From positions 1 through 26,547 of the IMG/VR virus record IMGVR_UViG_3300018424_000197: a stretch of 26,547 nucleotides of DNA; one strand, given 5' to 3'. The DNA comes from a virus. The position numbers and the translations under genes are program-made. Shown here one piece after another: positions 1 through 8,667 of the stretch (positions within the stretch are counted from its first letter, which is position 1; each line of letters starts with the position of its first letter). The notes below the pieces were generated by a model, which was given only the letters and a program-made list of their open reading frames with translations, searched no databases and was not told where the DNA came from.

Positions 1-987
1 ATATGTTTGAGCATCTTGTCTAGCCGCTGCTTGAGCTTGGCTAGTGTTTGCCTCACGCATCTGTGCAGCAATGGTGTTAGGATCAAGAACCTTACCTTCA
101 GTGCTTAGAAGTTCTCCTTCTTGAACACTCATAAGTGTTGGGTCTAGGCGACCACCTTCAGGTAGAGTAGGGGCGTTGAATTGGTCAACCATATCTGCTT
201 TAATTGTGCGGCGACCATAGGCATCACGCTCTCCTGTGTAGCCTTTGGTCTGCCACTCACCAGCAGCACCCGTGCCCCAACCACCGAGATAACCACGATT
301 ACGATAATCCTGTCGTTCACGCAATACTTCGATAGGGATCGTGTCGGGATCAGTGAATTGGCCCCCGAGGAGGTCCGCACGGATGCTGCCAGTGTCTGCG
401 TCGAGATAGTCCTTTACAGCGGCGTCTCGTGCAGCTTGTTCTTCAGGTGTGAGAGTAGTGGGGGTAGTTGTTGTACCATCAGGTGTAGTTGTAGTGCCAC
501 CGCTTTGATCAGTGGTGGTGGTAACTGTAGGAGCAGTTGTACCATCAGGTGCAGGTGCAGTTGTGGTGTCAACTTGTCCTTGTTGTGTTCCCGCAGGATA
601 GTACTGCTGAATTTGTTCAGGAGTTAACTCGTGAAATGTACCATCAGCGGTACGATAGCCACCTTCTTGTGCGAGTTGTTGGGCGAACATAAACCCTTGA
701 CCACTGTTCTGATAGAACGGATCATCAATGTTAAAGTCGTCATTGAGGGTAAGAACGTTAGTCCCTTGTAGTGTCATACCGGGACCAGGTGCATTCCAAT
801 TGTTACCACCTTCGTAGGTGAAGGTGTTGTCATAAGCATTAACGATTTTACTATCGTTATTTTGTCCTACCTGTGGATAGGCAGTCGTGTATAGCCCCGT
901 TTGGGTAGCAAAGTCTTGGACATTAGTAGTGTCAATGCCTTGGTTTGCTTTATCGAAGTTTACACCGTAGTCGTTTGTGTTTGCCAT
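1..987 (-). CDS. Virion-type low-complexity protein, C-terminus beyond window
   Basis: The reading frame is open from an ATG at 987 to the left edge (329 codons, no stop), so the gene is cut by the window. The start has a Shine-Dalgarno sequence (GAGGT) about nine bases upstream. Residues 1-130 are Asn/Asp/Gly-rich. A Thr/Pro/Ala linker follows at about 138-178 with the unit PDGTT repeated three times, and then a charged region ending in an Ala/Gln-rich stretch. I see no signal peptide, membrane segment or catalytic motif. It is the last visible gene of the tail block and begins 17 bases after the gene upstream of it. The composition suits an internal or tail-associated virion protein, but that is inferred from context only and I do not recognise a family. 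Confidence 0.75.
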   Translation of the reverse strand, partial: MANTNDYGVNFDKANQGIDTTNVQDFATQTGLYTTAYPQVGQNNDSKIVNAYDNTFTYEGGNNWNAPGPGMTLQGTNVLTLNDDFNIDDPFYQNSGQGFMFAQQLAQEGGYRTADGTFHELTPEQIQQYYPAGTQQGQVDTTTAPAPDGTTAPTVTTTTDQSGGTTTTPDGTTTTPTTLTPEEQAARDAAVKDYLDADTGSIRADLLGGQFTDPDTIPIEVLRERQDYRNRGYLGGWGTGAAGEWQTKGYTGERDAYGRRTIKADMVDQFNAPTLPEGGRLDPTLMSVQEGELLSTEGKVLDPNTIAAQMREANTSQAQAAARQDAQTY

Positions 988-1004
988 AAAAGTTTACCTC
1001 GGGT

Positions 1005-1829
1005 TTATACCGCGTCCCTCGGATCAGGAAGCATGGGTCCAGATGGTCCCATCGGCAAATTGGTGGCAGCGTCATTGAGGTTTGAGCCAGCGGCAATTTG
1101 ATTAGCAGGTGTAGTAGCAGCCTGTTGTGCAGGTGCCATTGGGGATTGCATTGCAGGTGAATTCAAAAGTGATTGTACACCTTGATTCGTGTTATAGGTC
1201 ATAGGTTGCATGTCTTGTAGTTGACGCTCTAGATCAGCACGTCCTTGCAGACCTTGCTCACGTACATCGCCAAGATTGCTTAAAGTTTGTGCAGAACGCC
1301 CTTCGTAGAGATTCTGGAAGTTACCAAGTTGGTTACCGAACTGGTCAAACTGACCTGCCATAGAACCGAACTGATTACCGAGATTAGCCATAGCCTGACC
1401 TTGATTACCAAGTTGACCAAACACCGTCATACCCTCCTCAGCAGGTGTGCCAATAGCGCTTTGCACTTCTCCTACACCCTGTCCAACAGTGCCAATATCA
1501 CCTTGAAGGGTAGCTTGGTTTTGCATGATGGTGCCTTGATTACCTGCTAGTGCAGTTTGTCCTTCACCTAGTTGGGTTTGTCCCTGTTGAAGAGTGTCGA
1601 AGCGAGGGGCCATACCAGACGTAATTTCAGATACAGACGGACCAGTGAATTGCGGGGTTTGTTCCTGTTGCGGAACAGGTTGATTTGAATACATTTGCTC
1701 AAGAGTACCCGTGTCGAGACCCTGTTGTTGTGCCCACGTGCCAAACTGGCCTGTACCAAAGTCGCCTGTGTATCCAGTTTGTGATGCTAACCATTGGTTT
1801 TTCTCGGGGTTGTAACCATAATCAGGCAT
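1005..1829 (-). CDS. Gln/Gly-rich repeat protein, probable virion protein
   Basis: This 274-aa protein starts at an ATG with GGAG nine bases upstream. Residues about 65-175 are a run of short degenerate repeats of the type LxxGQxxLxxxQ and LGNQ, rich in Gln, Gly, Asn and Leu. Such a run is compatible with an extended helical or coiled-coil rod. The C-terminal 80 residues are rich in Pro, Ala, Asn and Met and look disordered. There are no Cys residues and no membrane segments. It lies between a membrane protein and the partial virion-type protein with only a few bases between genes, so it is probably in the same transcript. A structural role, such as a tail or ejection component, is inferred from position and composition. 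I do not recognise the family. Confidence 0.8.
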   Translation of the reverse strand: MPDYGYNPEKNQWLASQTGYTGDFGTGQFGTWAQQQGLDTGTLEQMYSNQPVPQQEQTPQFTGPSVSEITSGMAPRFDTLQQGQTQLGEGQTALAGNQGTIMQNQATLQGDIGTVGQGVGEVQSAIGTPAEEGMTVFGQLGNQGQAMANLGNQFGSMAGQFDQFGNQLGNFQNLYEGRSAQTLSNLGDVREQGLQGRADLERQLQDMQPMTYNTNQGVQSLLNSPAMQSPMAPAQQAATTPANQIAAGSNLNDAATNLPMGPSGPMLPDPRDAV

Positions 1830-1831
1830 CT

Positions 1832-2413
1832 CTAAATAACTCCTACTAAAATTGCAGTAACAACTGCTAATCCGATTCCGACAGTGTACTCAACAAAAGC
1901 AAAGGTCGGTACTTTATTACGCATCCAATATACATAATGTTCAACCACCTGTAAACAAGGAGGTGCAAGGAACATATAAATACCAATTAAAGACAGCCAA
2001 GGGTTTACAAAGTACAGAGGGATACTCACAAAAAGGAACCACGCATAACGCATAAACATTCCCATAAGGTCTCGACCAAAGCTGCTTTTACTTTTGAAGA
2101 ACAGGTCTCGAATTTGCCAGCCCCATTCATCATCAGGTTTGTTGTTTCTCCCAAGGTCCATCTGCGTCCCGTGACCGGGGGTTTGAGCAGCAGCAAAGAT
2201 GGCTCCCGCCAGAACAATCAAACCCAATGTAGTCAGGTTGAGTGGAAAGGTGAGGGTAGCAAAAAAGAGGGTGAGGACAAGGAACAGAGGCGTCAGCATT
2301 AGGCTGATTGCTCGCCCTGGCTTCCAAGGCTTGAAGCTTCCGCCCCTGATTGCCCAGGTCACTGTTAGTGTAGAGCATGTCATAAATGCGAGAAGTGTCC
2401 ATTGAATCTCCAT
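1832..2413 (-). CDS. Polytopic membrane protein of unknown function
   Basis: This 193-aa protein is very hydrophobic. Likely membrane segments lie at about residues 4-22, 36-57, 59-78, 120-150 (possibly two close segments) and 172-193, giving five or six spans. Between them is a polar loop at about 79-118 with Asp/Asn/Lys and a WGW motif. A basic RGGSFKPW-KPGR stretch follows the first segment. It starts one base after the DUF4376 gene and ends two bases before the Gln/Gly-rich gene, so it is co-transcribed with tail genes. It could be a holin-like, channel or superinfection-exclusion protein, but it is larger than most holins and shows no motif that decides between these. Confidence 0.75.
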   Translation of the reverse strand: MEIQWTLLAFMTCSTLTVTWAIRGGSFKPWKPGRAISLMLTPLFLVLTLFFATLTFPLNLTTLGLIVLAGAIFAAAQTPGHGTQMDLGRNNKPDDEWGWQIRDLFFKSKSSFGRDLMGMFMRYAWFLFVSIPLYFVNPWLSLIGIYMFLAPPCLQVVEHYVYWMRNKVPTFAFVEYTVGIGLAVVTAILVGVI

Positions 2414-2414
2414 G

Positions 2415-3014
2415 TTACGTAGGCCATCCAGATGTTACGTCAACTTTATTTAAAGCTGTTAAAGTAGTTGCTGCGTCAATTTGTTCTTGCAGGGCAGCTT
2501 CATTCGCGTACACAGCAGAGATATATGCTTCCACTGCATCACGAATTGCAGCAGCAGAGGTAACATCTCCAGTGACCACTGAACCCCCACGGGTTACGAA
2601 CTTTTGTGTGCCACCACGACGGTCAAGCATATTGGCGAGTTGGTTGATTTCCTGTTGACTACGAAGGTCCGTTTTGTACTCAACACCGTTGATGGTGATG
2701 CCACGATTGATTGCATGGTTTGTGTAGTTACGAAGTTTACCAATGAAGGCAGCTTTTCGTTCACCAAGGGTTGTGTTGCGTACCTGATTGCTGTACACAA
2801 TGCCATCCTGTACGTAAGGCGCTGTGCTGACACTGATTTGGTTTGTGCCAACAGCCTTTTTGTCAATAGGGAAACATCCAAAAGTAGCAGCCTTTTCTTC
2901 GCTGATGTACGCTGTGAATGAGGTTCTAGGGAACAGAGAGGTCATAGAGCCAATGCCAATGATCTCATCATCAACAACTTGAGCCATGGGAGTTGTGTTG
3001 GTTTTAATTTGCAT
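2415..3014 (-). CDS. DUF4376-type tail-associated protein
   Basis: This 199-aa protein starts at an ATG preceded by AAAAGGA. The C-terminal half, about residues 105-199, has the look of the DUF4376 domain found in phage tail-fibre and tail-fibre-assembly proteins. It contains TDLRSQQEIN, then an Ala-rich helix with an AVEAYI-A-NEAAL pattern, then DAATTLTALNKV and the terminal GWP. The N-terminal half is a mixed region with no recognised fold. The gene lies directly after the fibre-like genes, which fits a role in fibre assembly or as a fibre-associated subunit. Assignment to the family is by pattern recognition of the C-terminal motif. Confidence 0.75.
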   Translation of the reverse strand: MQIKTNTTPMAQVVDDEIIGIGSMTSLFPRTSFTAYISEEKAATFGCFPIDKKAVGTNQISVSTAPYVQDGIVYSNQVRNTTLGERKAAFIGKLRNYTNHAINRGITINGVEYKTDLRSQQEINQLANMLDRRGGTQKFVTRGGSVVTGDVTSAAAIRDAVEAYISAVYANEAALQEQIDAATTLTALNKVDVTSGWPT

Positions 3015-3034
3015 AGATTAAATCCTTTTGTGTC

Positions 3035-3751
3035 CTAGAGCGCAGGGGGAGTTGGAGGGGTAAATCCAGCGGTATCATAAACAAGCCCTGACGAAACTCG
3101 AAAATTGTTGTAAAGCATGAGTTGACTTCCGGGAGCGCCCCCATCTTGCATACGCTTACCAAAACCCGGCGTACATGTATGAGCAGTAGAAAATGTCAAT
3201 TCCATAGCGAGAGTACCATCGACGTGAATCCACCCCTGTGTTCCATCAGTCATAATGCTGTAATGTACAAAGGCGTCTGCCCATCCAGATGCGCTAGTTA
3301 CGGCGTAGCTACCTGTGGATGTAGCTACCCCGGTCTGACCCGAGAAATAGACTCTACCATCATCATTTGTGAAGATACTTGCATACGGATTCGCGCTAGC
3401 GGCAGCGGTTGTTCGTAACCCAACAACAGTCATAAAATACTGTGTACTAGCCGCATTATTTCCCTTTGCCCAAATCTCTACTGTTCTAGTGTCTACTCCC
3501 CCTTCAAAATTAGAGGCAGACGACCAGAGTGAAGTATCTCCTGTTGCACCAAGCGAGAAGCTATACGTGCTAACACCTGTTGATTCATTTGTAGGGTTAC
3601 TAGCACCACTGATAGTTAATGTATTAACCCCAGAAATACTGTCTAAGTAGGTAGTACCGTTGTTATCATCAAGGCGGTATACTTCTAGAGTTCCAACGCC
3701 CTCACCAGACCCTGCTGCTCCCATCAATGCTGATTTATGGATCGTTGGCAT
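3035..3751 (-). CDS. LamG/concanavalin-like tail protein
   Basis: This 238-aa protein is rich in Thr, Ser, Gly and aromatic residues with a beta-sandwich pattern. After a short N-terminus with a Gly-rich turn, residues about 25-230 resemble a laminin-G or concanavalin-like jelly roll. Visible elements are TRTVEIWAKG, then alternating strands, and WIHVDGTLAMEL, the DG hairpin typical of this fold. The end is Pro-rich (TPPTPPAL). Such domains in phage tails often bind host surface glycans. The gene follows the fibre-like gene with a two-base gap, so it is probably a fibre tip or accessory receptor-binding subunit. The fold is inferred by eye and the binding role from context. Confidence 0.7.
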   Translation of the reverse strand: MPTIHKSALMGAAGSGEGVGTLEVYRLDDNNGTTYLDSISGVNTLTISGASNPTNESTGVSTYSFSLGATGDTSLWSSASNFEGGVDTRTVEIWAKGNNAASTQYFMTVVGLRTTAAASANPYASIFTNDDGRVYFSGQTGVATSTGSYAVTSASGWADAFVHYSIMTDGTQGWIHVDGTLAMELTFSTAHTCTPGFGKRMQDGGAPGSQLMLYNNFRVSSGLVYDTAGFTPPTPPAL

Positions 3752-3753
3752 GG

Positions 3754-5286
3754 TTACGCAAACGCCTGTCCTGCCGTGAAGCCACGAACTTTCGTACCAT
3801 CAGGGCTAAAGAATGTGAACACATCAATACCAGCCGCACTTGAAGTCAAGGTTGGAGCAGTGTTGTCACTAGCCCACGACACTGCTGTTGCCCATGTGAT
3901 TGTCGTTGTATTTGGGTGTACTTGAAGGGTCCAAGCATCGCCAGCAGAGATGGGGCTGAAGTCAATGGTGGTTGCTACGCCCGTCGTCAAGAATAGGTCA
4001 TACACTCCCGGTGCTGCAACAGTGTAAGCAGTGCTGACGGTAGCAGTGGTGACAGCTTCGCGAATACCTGCATTAAAGGTTGCAAGGCCGTTGTGGGTGT
4101 TTGCGCCTGATGTTACAAGAGCGCCAGAGATGTTAACATCAGCGAAAGCGGCTGTAGAGTTAACCGTCAGATTAGTGAACGTCCCCGCCGCAGCAGCAGA
4201 TGCACCAATAACTGTGCTGTTGATTGTAGCACTGGTAAACACCACCCCTGCAATTGTGCCGCCAGTGATGGCAACATTGCTCTGATCAAGCGGAACACCC
4301 TGCACACCTGCAACGTTAACAGTCCAACCAGCATATGTACCAGAACCCTCTGTACGCTCAATGTCAAGGCTTACTGTCTGTGTTGCAGTCGTATAAGACG
4401 CAACCTCACCAAACACCCAGTTGTCCGCTGTTGCAGTGATAACCAATCGTGCTCCGGCAGCAATACCAAGGTTATCTGCAAGAACAAATGAAACTCCATC
4501 TGCGGTTGCAATTGTAGCTGTAGTTGTTGTGGTAGTTGAAAGAGCAAGATTATTAGCAATCTGCGTCGTCACATAGGACTCAGTGGCAATGGCATTGCCA
4601 GCAATAGTTCCTGTACTACCTACAACAAGATTGGTTACAGTCGCTGTCGTTGTGGTAACATTTGCAAAAGTTGCAGGAGCACCAGAAGCATTGACAGCGG
4701 AGGTGACATTCAGATTCCCTGCTGTCAGGTTTGTAAAGTTGGCAGAGGCAATAGTAATCGCTGACAAATCTAATGTAGAGCCAGTTGCTAATGTCACGGT
4801 TCCTTGAAATACAGCGGAAGTCGTGTTGGTCAGATTAGCTATCGTTGCTGCCGTAATGACGTTACCTGATAGATCAATTGTTCCACCAGTTGCGAGGGTA
4901 AGTGTACCACGAATTGTTGCGGCGGTGGTATCCACATTTGATACATAAAGAGTTCCATAACGGACAGTGCTAGTTCCGAGATCAAAGGCTGTGCCCGTTG
5001 ATGTACGGAGTTCAGTTACGCTGCTGACAAGTACCTCTGTACCAGCCACATCAATCCGTATCAGGTCTTCATCAGCGGTGCTCTCAACGCGGATACGTGT
5101 GTCACCATCTGCGTCAGAAATTAGAGGTACAAGTGCTCCTCCACCTGTAGTACCATCGTGATTATGCCCTGTTGTTTCGGACATAGCCGCCTGGAGTTGG
5201 TTGAACTCAGCATTAAGTGGTGACGCCTGTACAACAGCGCCTGTAATGATGTCTGCGGCAGATTGTCGCTGGTAACCTTGTGGCAT
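3754..5286 (-). CDS. Tail fibre / tail spike-like protein
   Basis: This 510-aa protein is Thr/Ala/Ser/Val-rich. The N-terminal 50 residues have a LNAEFNQLQAAM helix followed by GHNHDG and a Gly-rich turn, a start often seen in phage fibre and baseplate-wedge-like proteins, where it likely attaches to the virion. Residues about 60-400 are many short repeats of ATI-NLT-T type with a TLATGxTxDLS unit present twice, compatible with a beta-helix or triple-stranded fibre. The last 100 residues form a distinct domain (DLFLTTGVATTIDF, WTLQVHPNTTTITWA, then FTFFSPDGTKVRGF) like C-terminal head domains of environmental phage fibres. It lies directly downstream of the nozzle-like gene. Receptor binding is the expected role. 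Confidence 0.8.
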   Translation of the reverse strand: MPQGYQRQSAADIITGAVVQASPLNAEFNQLQAAMSETTGHNHDGTTGGGALVPLISDADGDTRIRVESTADEDLIRIDVAGTEVLVSSVTELRTSTGTAFDLGTSTVRYGTLYVSNVDTTAATIRGTLTLATGGTIDLSGNVITAATIANLTNTTSAVFQGTVTLATGSTLDLSAITIASANFTNLTAGNLNVTSAVNASGAPATFANVTTTTATVTNLVVGSTGTIAGNAIATESYVTTQIANNLALSTTTTTTATIATADGVSFVLADNLGIAAGARLVITATADNWVFGEVASYTTATQTVSLDIERTEGSGTYAGWTVNVAGVQGVPLDQSNVAITGGTIAGVVFTSATINSTVIGASAAAAGTFTNLTVNSTAAFADVNISGALVTSGANTHNGLATFNAGIREAVTTATVSTAYTVAAPGVYDLFLTTGVATTIDFSPISAGDAWTLQVHPNTTTITWATAVSWASDNTAPTLTSSAAGIDVFTFFSPDGTKVRGFTAGQAFA

Positions 5287-5287
5287 G

Positions 5288-6901
5288 TTACGTTACTTCT
5301 CTTTCGCTGTCACGCATACTTATAACGAAGCCTTGTATGCTAAACGGTTTATTAGTTGTCCCTGTTGTAACAAAGGAAAATTTTACGCTGGGGGTAATTC
5401 CCACGATATTAGTTCTACGCCCGAAACGTCCTTCACCATCATAAAGAATAGTATTATCATCGTAAAGAACGTTAGGATCATCATAGATAGCACTCAGTGC
5501 TGTGATGCTCTCACTAAAGTTCGATGGGCTTTCATAATCAGGGTCATCCCAGGCGTAGTTTAGTCCAAGGAAGTATGAGAATTGTCCTTCAGAACTGATA
5601 AACAAATTTATCCGTCTAAGGTCTTTTAGTGTCTCCGTATCCCCAAAATCTAGATAAGGTGTGTCGTACACGGTGATTTTTTCTGATCCGTTGAAGCTTG
5701 TATCACCTCTTTCCAGTTCGTAGACTACACCGTCTTTACCACCAAAGATAACACGCTCAACACCATTTACAAAATCACTGTCAGTACAGTTTGCTTGGAT
5801 ACCTAAAAGATCACCGAATTCCCATTGTGAAGTTCCATCTGATGCGTAACGCTTACCACCAATAACCCCAATTGATTCTGAAGCCTGTTGGCTGCTCTCA
5901 AATATATAGAACCTGAACTGAGTCTTTTTACGTATAACTTGTCCTAGCACGTTTGACAGATCATATAGTTCTGGATAGTTAATCAGTTTTGACTTGATGT
6001 TTTCACTAATTGTTTCAAGTTCAACATCCCCGATTCGATCAGTACCGGAAACTGTACGTATGCCATCTGGACTATAATAAATGAGATCGCCACCAACAGT
6101 AACAAGGGCATCACGAGACACAATCCCAATATTCTTAGTAACGTCAACCAACTGGAAGTCACTACTGTTATTACCTGTGATTTTTTTAATCTGGTCACTA
6201 CCGAATATGTAAAGGTCATCACGAAACACACCAATCGTTTGAACTGCAAAACCTACATTAACACTCAGAGAGCCAGCACCAGTAGTAAATCCGTCAGGGT
6301 CATTAGGTGAACTAAAAACCACAAGGTTAGCACGAGTTCCAGACATACCGCTATATGCTAAGTGATTCTTGAAATCCGCAGTTACAGAACAACCTTCTAC
6401 ATCAGTTGAATCCGCAGATGTAAGAACAGTCCAGCCGTCAGCGGAGTTATAAGCTGCGGGGAAATTGACGCCATCAGTGACCGTGTACGCTTCTTTTCCC
6501 TCGAAGTTGTACTTGCTAACTCTCAGTCGGCTAACACCTACTGAACTGCGTACATCCGTACTACCTGTTGCAAAAATGTTAACAGCCGCAGTTGCCCAAG
6601 TAGCTCCCGTAACCCATCTGTAAATATTGTATTCACTTCCAGTTGTACTACGTGCAGCGTGTACCGTGTCTTGGAAAATCCAACAACCTAGTGTTGCACC
6701 TGTACCTGGCAGAGCGGTGGATGTTGTGTCATACGGGCGTGAACCATCAATAGTTCTGTAGCCGTCAGTCTGAGACACTTCGTAGTTAATTAGTCGTGTA
6801 GCATATCCAGGTCCGTTGACACTAAGGTTAATAGAGGAGTCCTTTGTGTTCAACCCGCCGTTACAAAGAATACGCTCACTGCGAATTGGTTCATTTGCCA
6901 T
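5288..6901 (-). CDS. Tail nozzle / tail tubular protein B-like protein
   Basis: This 537-aa beta-rich protein begins with a short N-terminal arm (SERILCNGGLNTKDSS) that opens many podovirus tail-hub proteins. Repeated blade-like segments follow, such as DDLYIFGSDQIKKITG, DLIYYSPDGIRTVSG and ERVIFGGKDGVVYELE. These look like a beta-propeller, the core fold of podovirus tail nozzle proteins (T7 gp12 or P22 gp10 type). It lies two bases after the adaptor gene and directly before the fibre-like gene, the same order as in short-tailed phages. The role is inferred as the distal tail tube that extends from the adaptor ring. I cannot tell T7-type from P22-type without a structure-based search. Confidence 0.75.
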   Translation of the reverse strand: MANEPIRSERILCNGGLNTKDSSINLSVNGPGYATRLINYEVSQTDGYRTIDGSRPYDTTSTALPGTGATLGCWIFQDTVHAARSTTGSEYNIYRWVTGATWATAAVNIFATGSTDVRSSVGVSRLRVSKYNFEGKEAYTVTDGVNFPAAYNSADGWTVLTSADSTDVEGCSVTADFKNHLAYSGMSGTRANLVVFSSPNDPDGFTTGAGSLSVNVGFAVQTIGVFRDDLYIFGSDQIKKITGNNSSDFQLVDVTKNIGIVSRDALVTVGGDLIYYSPDGIRTVSGTDRIGDVELETISENIKSKLINYPELYDLSNVLGQVIRKKTQFRFYIFESSQQASESIGVIGGKRYASDGTSQWEFGDLLGIQANCTDSDFVNGVERVIFGGKDGVVYELERGDTSFNGSEKITVYDTPYLDFGDTETLKDLRRINLFISSEGQFSYFLGLNYAWDDPDYESPSNFSESITALSAIYDDPNVLYDDNTILYDGEGRFGRRTNIVGITPSVKFSFVTTGTTNKPFSIQGFVISMRDSEREVT

Positions 6902-6903
6902 AG

Positions 6904-7641
6904 TTACGTCAACGTCACATTGCCAATATAGGCAGCGGAGCCTCTACGCCGCTTCATTCTACGATCCTTGACACGAACGTATTGATCATTGGTTTCAATG
7001 GTCCGCATACGAGATACACCTTTTGCAAATTCCTGACGGAACATGCTGGCTTGGTCACTGTTACCTCGCTTGGCGTTCAAATAGTAACACGCACCATTAA
7101 CAATAACCTGTCCGTAGCGATCTGGAATACGTGTGGTATCTGTGCTGACACTAAGTGTGGTAGGATCAACGTAGCGTGTGTAAGAAACTGTGTATGCCTG
7201 ATCAGGGATTTTAGTGAACCCCAAATTGTTGTTAGGATAGCGGAACACATGACTAGGAGTGTCATAGTCAGATGAAGTTGCATCCCCATCACGCTGTGAA
7301 AAATTCTTAACCCAATGGTCATAATCAATCTGAGGCAACCACCGCTGATTTACAGATAGCGCATCAGACTGATTTAGCATGATGGTATCCATGTCAACAT
7401 CTTTTGTGTCAGATGGAAGGGTGTAGCGTTGTGTTCCTGCAACCATCGTCAGAGTTGTTGCAGTAACGTTGAAGGCCCACTCAAACTCGTACATATTGAT
7501 GTCTAGGATGGCGTCGTTAACAGCGTCTTTTGCTAGGCGAATTTCAGGGTCAGTGGAGGTATCAAAAGATGCAGCAGCAGCTTCCTTACCCCCAAAGCGG
7601 CGCAATGTTCTGTTTGTCAGATCAATAAATGTCAGCGCCAC
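6904..7641 (-). CDS. Head-tail adaptor / tail tubular protein A-like protein
   Basis: This 245-aa protein starts at a GTG with a strong GGAGG nine bases upstream. The N-terminus (FIDLTNRTLRRFGG, then an Ala-rich stretch and AVNDAILDIN) and the C-terminal helix pair (RIPDRYGQVIVNGACYYLNA, then MFRQEFAKGVSRMR) follow the pattern of podovirus adaptor proteins of the T7 gp11 / P22 gp4 type. Those form a twelve-subunit ring under the portal. The middle has a beta section with YTLPSD and the motif GFTKIP. The tail ends in a basic KDRRMKRRRGS stretch. The position between the head genes and the nozzle-like gene agrees with this role. Sequence similarity within the family is low, so context supports the call. 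Confidence 0.75.
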   Translation of the reverse strand: MALTFIDLTNRTLRRFGGKEAAAASFDTSTDPEIRLAKDAVNDAILDINMYEFEWAFNVTATTLTMVAGTQRYTLPSDTKDVDMDTIMLNQSDALSVNQRWLPQIDYDHWVKNFSQRDGDATSSDYDTPSHVFRYPNNNLGFTKIPDQAYTVSYTRYVDPTTLSVSTDTTRIPDRYGQVIVNGACYYLNAKRGNSDQASMFRQEFAKGVSRMRTIETNDQYVRVKDRRMKRRRGSAAYIGNVTLT

Positions 7642-7659
7642 TAAAGTGTACCTCCGTAA

Positions 7660-8583
7660 TTAGGCCGCAGCAGGTGTCTGCTCAACTACCCTTAAATCCT
7701 CACGAATAGAGAACTTTGGAAAACTCCCCATCATACCGGGGGTTTTCTTTAAAAAATTAATAAAATCTGAATTCAGTCGATTAGCCATAAGTATGTGGAC
7801 TTCATCATCCAGAACGCTTTTACCGTTGTTCTTCTGCTTTTCAACTATATAATCAGCCAATAGCCGTGTACCAATTATGTGAACAGGAATTGGGTTTAGT
7901 GATAGGGCTGCAAAAGCTTCTTGACAAGCACCTATTAGTACAAGATTTGTGTAGACTTCTGTACCGTTGTTAAGAGTGATTGGAATCTGCCCTTGATCTT
8001 TAGTCATAGGCCGATCACCTGTGATATGGGTGGTCTTATCTTTATCCCATGAAAGGTCAAATCCGTAGACAACAACCTGTGAGAAGCCTAAATAATGGGC
8101 AATACCCATTGATTGTAGCGTTGTGTTTGAACCCTGTGCTACAGTTGTTGCTGGATGCCAATCTGCTGCTGTCCTACTCTGGAAGCGAACTACCTTGTCC
8201 TTCTTGTAAAGATCAAATAGTTTTGGATGGCATTGAGTTGAAATCAACTGTGTGGTATTTTTGTTGTGGTAGGTGTATTTTAACTCTGTTTCTTTGGTGT
8301 CAACATGAACGTTAAAGTCAACCTTGATACCGTATTTTTCCAGAGTTTCGCCACATTTGATGGCAAACACCTTGTGCCCGAATTTCTCTTGAGCGTTTTT
8401 GATGCTCATAATATTATCTATAAGACCGGGGCCAGGGGCACAAATAATAGCAATCTTACCAGCATACTTCTTCTTGTGCATCTTCAGATGCTGTTGAATT
8501 GATACTGTACCTTTTCGAGCGTGATTGGCTTTGTGATTAGCCTTTAGGTTCTCTGTGTCGTCCTGACATTTAAGAGTAATCAC
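7660..8583 (-). CDS. MptE-like / DUF115 family protein
   Basis: This 307-aa protein starts at a GTG with AGAAGGA upstream. Residues 43-57 read KIAIICAPGPGLIDN, a strand-loop with a Gly-Pro-Gly turn. Residues about 151-180 carry GSNTTLQSMGIAHYLG then VVVYGFDLSWD. This two-part pattern is typical of the DUF115 / 6-hydroxymethylpterin diphosphokinase MptE-like family, which also includes the Maf flagellin glycosyltransferases. The family has pterin kinases and glycosyl-transferring members, and the sequence does not decide between them. The gene sits between the capsid decoration gene and the tail adaptor, unusual for a metabolic enzyme. Modification of a virion or host surface component is possible but unproven. 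The N-terminal 40 residues are Lys/His-rich. Confidence 0.7.
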   Translation of the reverse strand: MITLKCQDDTENLKANHKANHARKGTVSIQQHLKMHKKKYAGKIAIICAPGPGLIDNIMSIKNAQEKFGHKVFAIKCGETLEKYGIKVDFNVHVDTKETELKYTYHNKNTTQLISTQCHPKLFDLYKKDKVVRFQSRTAADWHPATTVAQGSNTTLQSMGIAHYLGFSQVVVYGFDLSWDKDKTTHITGDRPMTKDQGQIPITLNNGTEVYTNLVLIGACQEAFAALSLNPIPVHIIGTRLLADYIVEKQKNNGKSVLDDEVHILMANRLNSDFINFLKKTPGMMGSFPKFSIREDLRVVEQTPAAA

Positions 8584-8612
8584 AAAAACATTCCTTCTCT
8601 AAGTGCAGTTAA

Positions 8613-8646
8613 AGGTGGAGAGGGGTGATAAGCCCCCCTCGCACCT
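8613..8646 (-). terminator. Hairpin between capsid block and tail block
   Basis: Read on the minus strand, the transcript folds into a strong stem. AGGTG pairs with CACCT, and inside it GAGGGG pairs with CCCCTC around a short loop. Only three U residues follow, so it is a weak intrinsic terminator at best. It may act as partial termination or an mRNA-stabilising hairpin that keeps capsid transcripts more abundant than the tail genes downstream. Confidence 0.55.
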
Positions 8647-8667
8647 AAATGTAGTTACACCTGACGA

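Noticed and set aside
181-627. A Cys-rich plus-strand frame of 148 codons
   Set aside because: It arises as the complement of the Thr/Pro-rich linker of the partial gene on the minus strand. The minus frame has a ribosome site and stays open for 329 codons.
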